From: Defluviicoccus sp. | GTDB taxonomy: Bacteria; Pseudomonadota; Alphaproteobacteria; Rhodospirillales; Defluviicoccaceae | Assembly: GCA_013414705.1 (NCBI GenBank) | Contig: CP058705.1 | Location: 174,876-181,576 of the forward strand | DNA: 6,701 nucleotides | Reading direction: 5' to 3' | Part shown: positions 5,888 to 6,701 of the stretch, piece by piece | Layout: each line of letters opens with the position of its first letter | How positions within the stretch are numbered: the first letter of the stretch is position 1 | Made by a program: the position numbers and the translations under genes | The notes under the pieces: generated by a model | The model's database searches: none | The model's input: the letters and a program-made list of their open reading frames with translations, nothing else | What the model was told of the DNA's origin: nothing

Positions 5888-6213
5888 CATTAAAACAAAT
5901 GCTTAGCTTGGATTCAGGGGCGGATTCCAGCTGGATTTCGGGGTTCACTGGCAGCTTACCTCTCGGCCAGCGGTGCCACAAATAACTCAATAACGACAAA
6001 AGGTTAGACTAGACTCCACAGTGGCTGATGAGGTGGACCCCGGAGTCCACCGGAGGCAGCGGCCGGAAATCCAGCCTTTTGCCAGATAATAAAGCAATAT
6101 GAACAAGATAGGTGGACGCAAAGCTGGCTTCCGGGTGGACTCCGGGGTCCAGTGCGGGTCCATGTCGTCAGACCGCTGACCCGGTTACCATCCCAAGCCA
6201 CTGGAATTTCCCG
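5888..6213. other. Gene-free stretch between the RNA candidate and the methylase-type gene
   Basis: No gene is supported in these 326 bp. The minus-strand open frame crossing it is antisense to the methylase-type gene. Contents are a relatively AT-rich patch at about 5980-6004, a GCTGGATTTC at 5930-5939 that recurs inverted at 6066-6075, and the large inverted repeat listed separately. A promoter for the downstream gene is expected here, but I could not pick a convincing one. Confidence 0.6.
6032..6152. repeat. Large imperfect inverted repeat with two nested palindromes
   Basis: The left arm holds a near-perfect 20-bp palindrome (6032-6051: GGTGGAC, CCCGGA, GTCCACC, one mismatched pair). The right arm holds its reverse-complement copy (6135-6152, last base changed). 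Inside these, 6063-6082 (CCGGAAATCCAGCC and following) pairs with 6118-6134 (GCAAAGCTGGCTTCCGG) with small gaps. The 35-base centre is AT-rich. The left arm carries about 11 extra bases between palindrome and inner arm. It could form a cruciform or, in the leader of the next gene, a long RNA hairpin. It might also be a MITE-like remnant or a replication or packaging site; nothing decides among these. Confidence 0.7.
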
Positions 6214-6701
6214 ATGACGCTTCGTTTCCTGCCCGAGCAGATCGAGCAGTGGCCTGTCGCACGCCTGAAGCCGTACGCGAACAATGCGCGCACCCACTCC
6301 GAAGATCAGATCGCCAAAATCGCCGCCTCGCTGGTCGAGTACGGCTGGACGACGCCGGTGATGGTGGCGGACGACGGCGAGATCGTTGCCGGTCATGGCC
6401 GGCTGCTGGCGGCAGAGCACCTTGGGCTCGACCAGGTGCCGATCATCCGGTTGTCGCACCTGACACCGGAGCAGGTCCGGGCCTACCGGATCGCCGACAA
6501 TCGGCTTGCCGAGCTTTCGGGCTGGGATGACGAACTGCTCGCCGCCGAACTGCATGCGCTGAATGCCGCCGGCTTCGATCTCGATCTCACCGGGTTCGAA
6601 GGCGAGGACCTGGATCGGTTGCTGGCACCGCTTGATGACGGCGATGGCCTCGCCGGCGACGACGACGTCGTCCCCGAACCGCCGGTTAATCCGGTGTCGC
6701 G
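6214..6701 (+). CDS. ParB-domain protein, probable N-terminus of a phage-type DNA methyltransferase (3' end outside window)
   Basis: The frame is open from ATG 6214 to the window end (162 codons). It begins MTLRFLPEQIEQWPVARLKP and contains a ParB/sulfiredoxin-like fold. The motif GEIVAGHGRLLAA (about 55-67, with GHGR at 60-63) and VPIIRLSHLTPEQVRAYRIADNR (75-97) are characteristic. An acidic linker (DDGDGLAGDDDVVPEPP, about 141-157) follows. In the family I recall, this linker leads into an N6/N4 DNA methyltransferase domain, making a site-specific modification enzyme common in prophages and integrative elements; that domain is outside the window. A lone ParB-like regulator is the alternative. 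A weak GGAA lies about eight bases before the ATG. Codon use is high-GC and the frame is clean. Confidence 0.85.
   Translation, partial: MTLRFLPEQIEQWPVARLKPYANNARTHSEDQIAKIAASLVEYGWTTPVMVADDGEIVAGHGRLLAAEHLGLDQVPIIRLSHLTPEQVRAYRIADNRLAELSGWDDELLAAELHALNAAGFDLDLTGFEGEDLDRLLAPLDDGDGLAGDDDVVPEPPVNPVS

Noticed and set aside
6003..6012. GTTAGAC resembling an integron attC R' core
   Set aside because: No matching RYYYAAC partner or paired L boxes at attC spacing, and no cassette structure.
6004..6555. Minus-strand open frame of 183 codons
   Set aside because: Antisense to the clear ParB-domain gene and across the inverted repeat; composition is that of a shadow frame.

Overview
The window is GC-rich, with long antisense open frames and rhizobial/rhodospirillal-type insertion sequences. 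This suggests an alphaproteobacterium, but no lineage-diagnostic housekeeping gene is present. It is an accessory region: a pile of insertion sequences next to a small peptidase operon, a probable untranslated RNA and the start of a phage-type DNA modification gene. Layout from left to right: (1) The C-terminal 103 residues of a tyrosine recombinase (1-312, +) lead into a complete IS91-family HUH transposase (325-1488, +), followed by about 390 bp without a gene that contains a 10-bp inverted repeat. (2) An intact IS630-family DDE transposase lies at 1879-2835 (+). (3) A frameshifted C-terminal scrap of an IS1380-family transposase (about 2845-3008, -) abuts a complete IS481-family element (3009-4022). 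That element has 23-bp imperfect terminal repeats, but its transposase is broken by one stop codon and three single-base indels. (4) On the minus strand, 5658 to 4079, three genes are packed with overlapping ends: an unrecognised 77-aa protein, a 109-aa protein resembling the small peptidase-co-occurring (Pepco-like) domain proteins of bacterial conflict systems, and a 343-aa zinc metallopeptidase with HEIGH and E-x3-D motifs. The last two read through only if four single-base homopolymer indels are corrected. (5) On the plus strand a near-consensus promoter (TTGACA, 17 bp, TATGGT) points into about 200 bases of hairpin-rich sequence ending in a clear intrinsic terminator, which is a good candidate for a small RNA. 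A perfect 8-6-8 dyad sits just upstream of the promoter, and the -35 box overlaps the start codon of the minus-strand operon. (6) A large imperfect inverted repeat (6032-6152) precedes a ParB-domain DNA-methyltransferase-type gene (6214 to the window end, +), typical of prophages and other mobile elements.  How the parts fit: the most interesting unit is the minus-strand operon with its divergent RNA. A small adaptor-like protein and a metallopeptidase, translationally coupled and flanked by mobile DNA and a phage-type methylase, look like a defence or conflict module; this functional reading is inference. The two reconstructed lengths are exact multiples of three with in-phase stops, so the corrected reading is internally consistent. 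Whether the seven indels between 3504 and 5365 are sequencing errors or real decay cannot be decided from the sequence alone.
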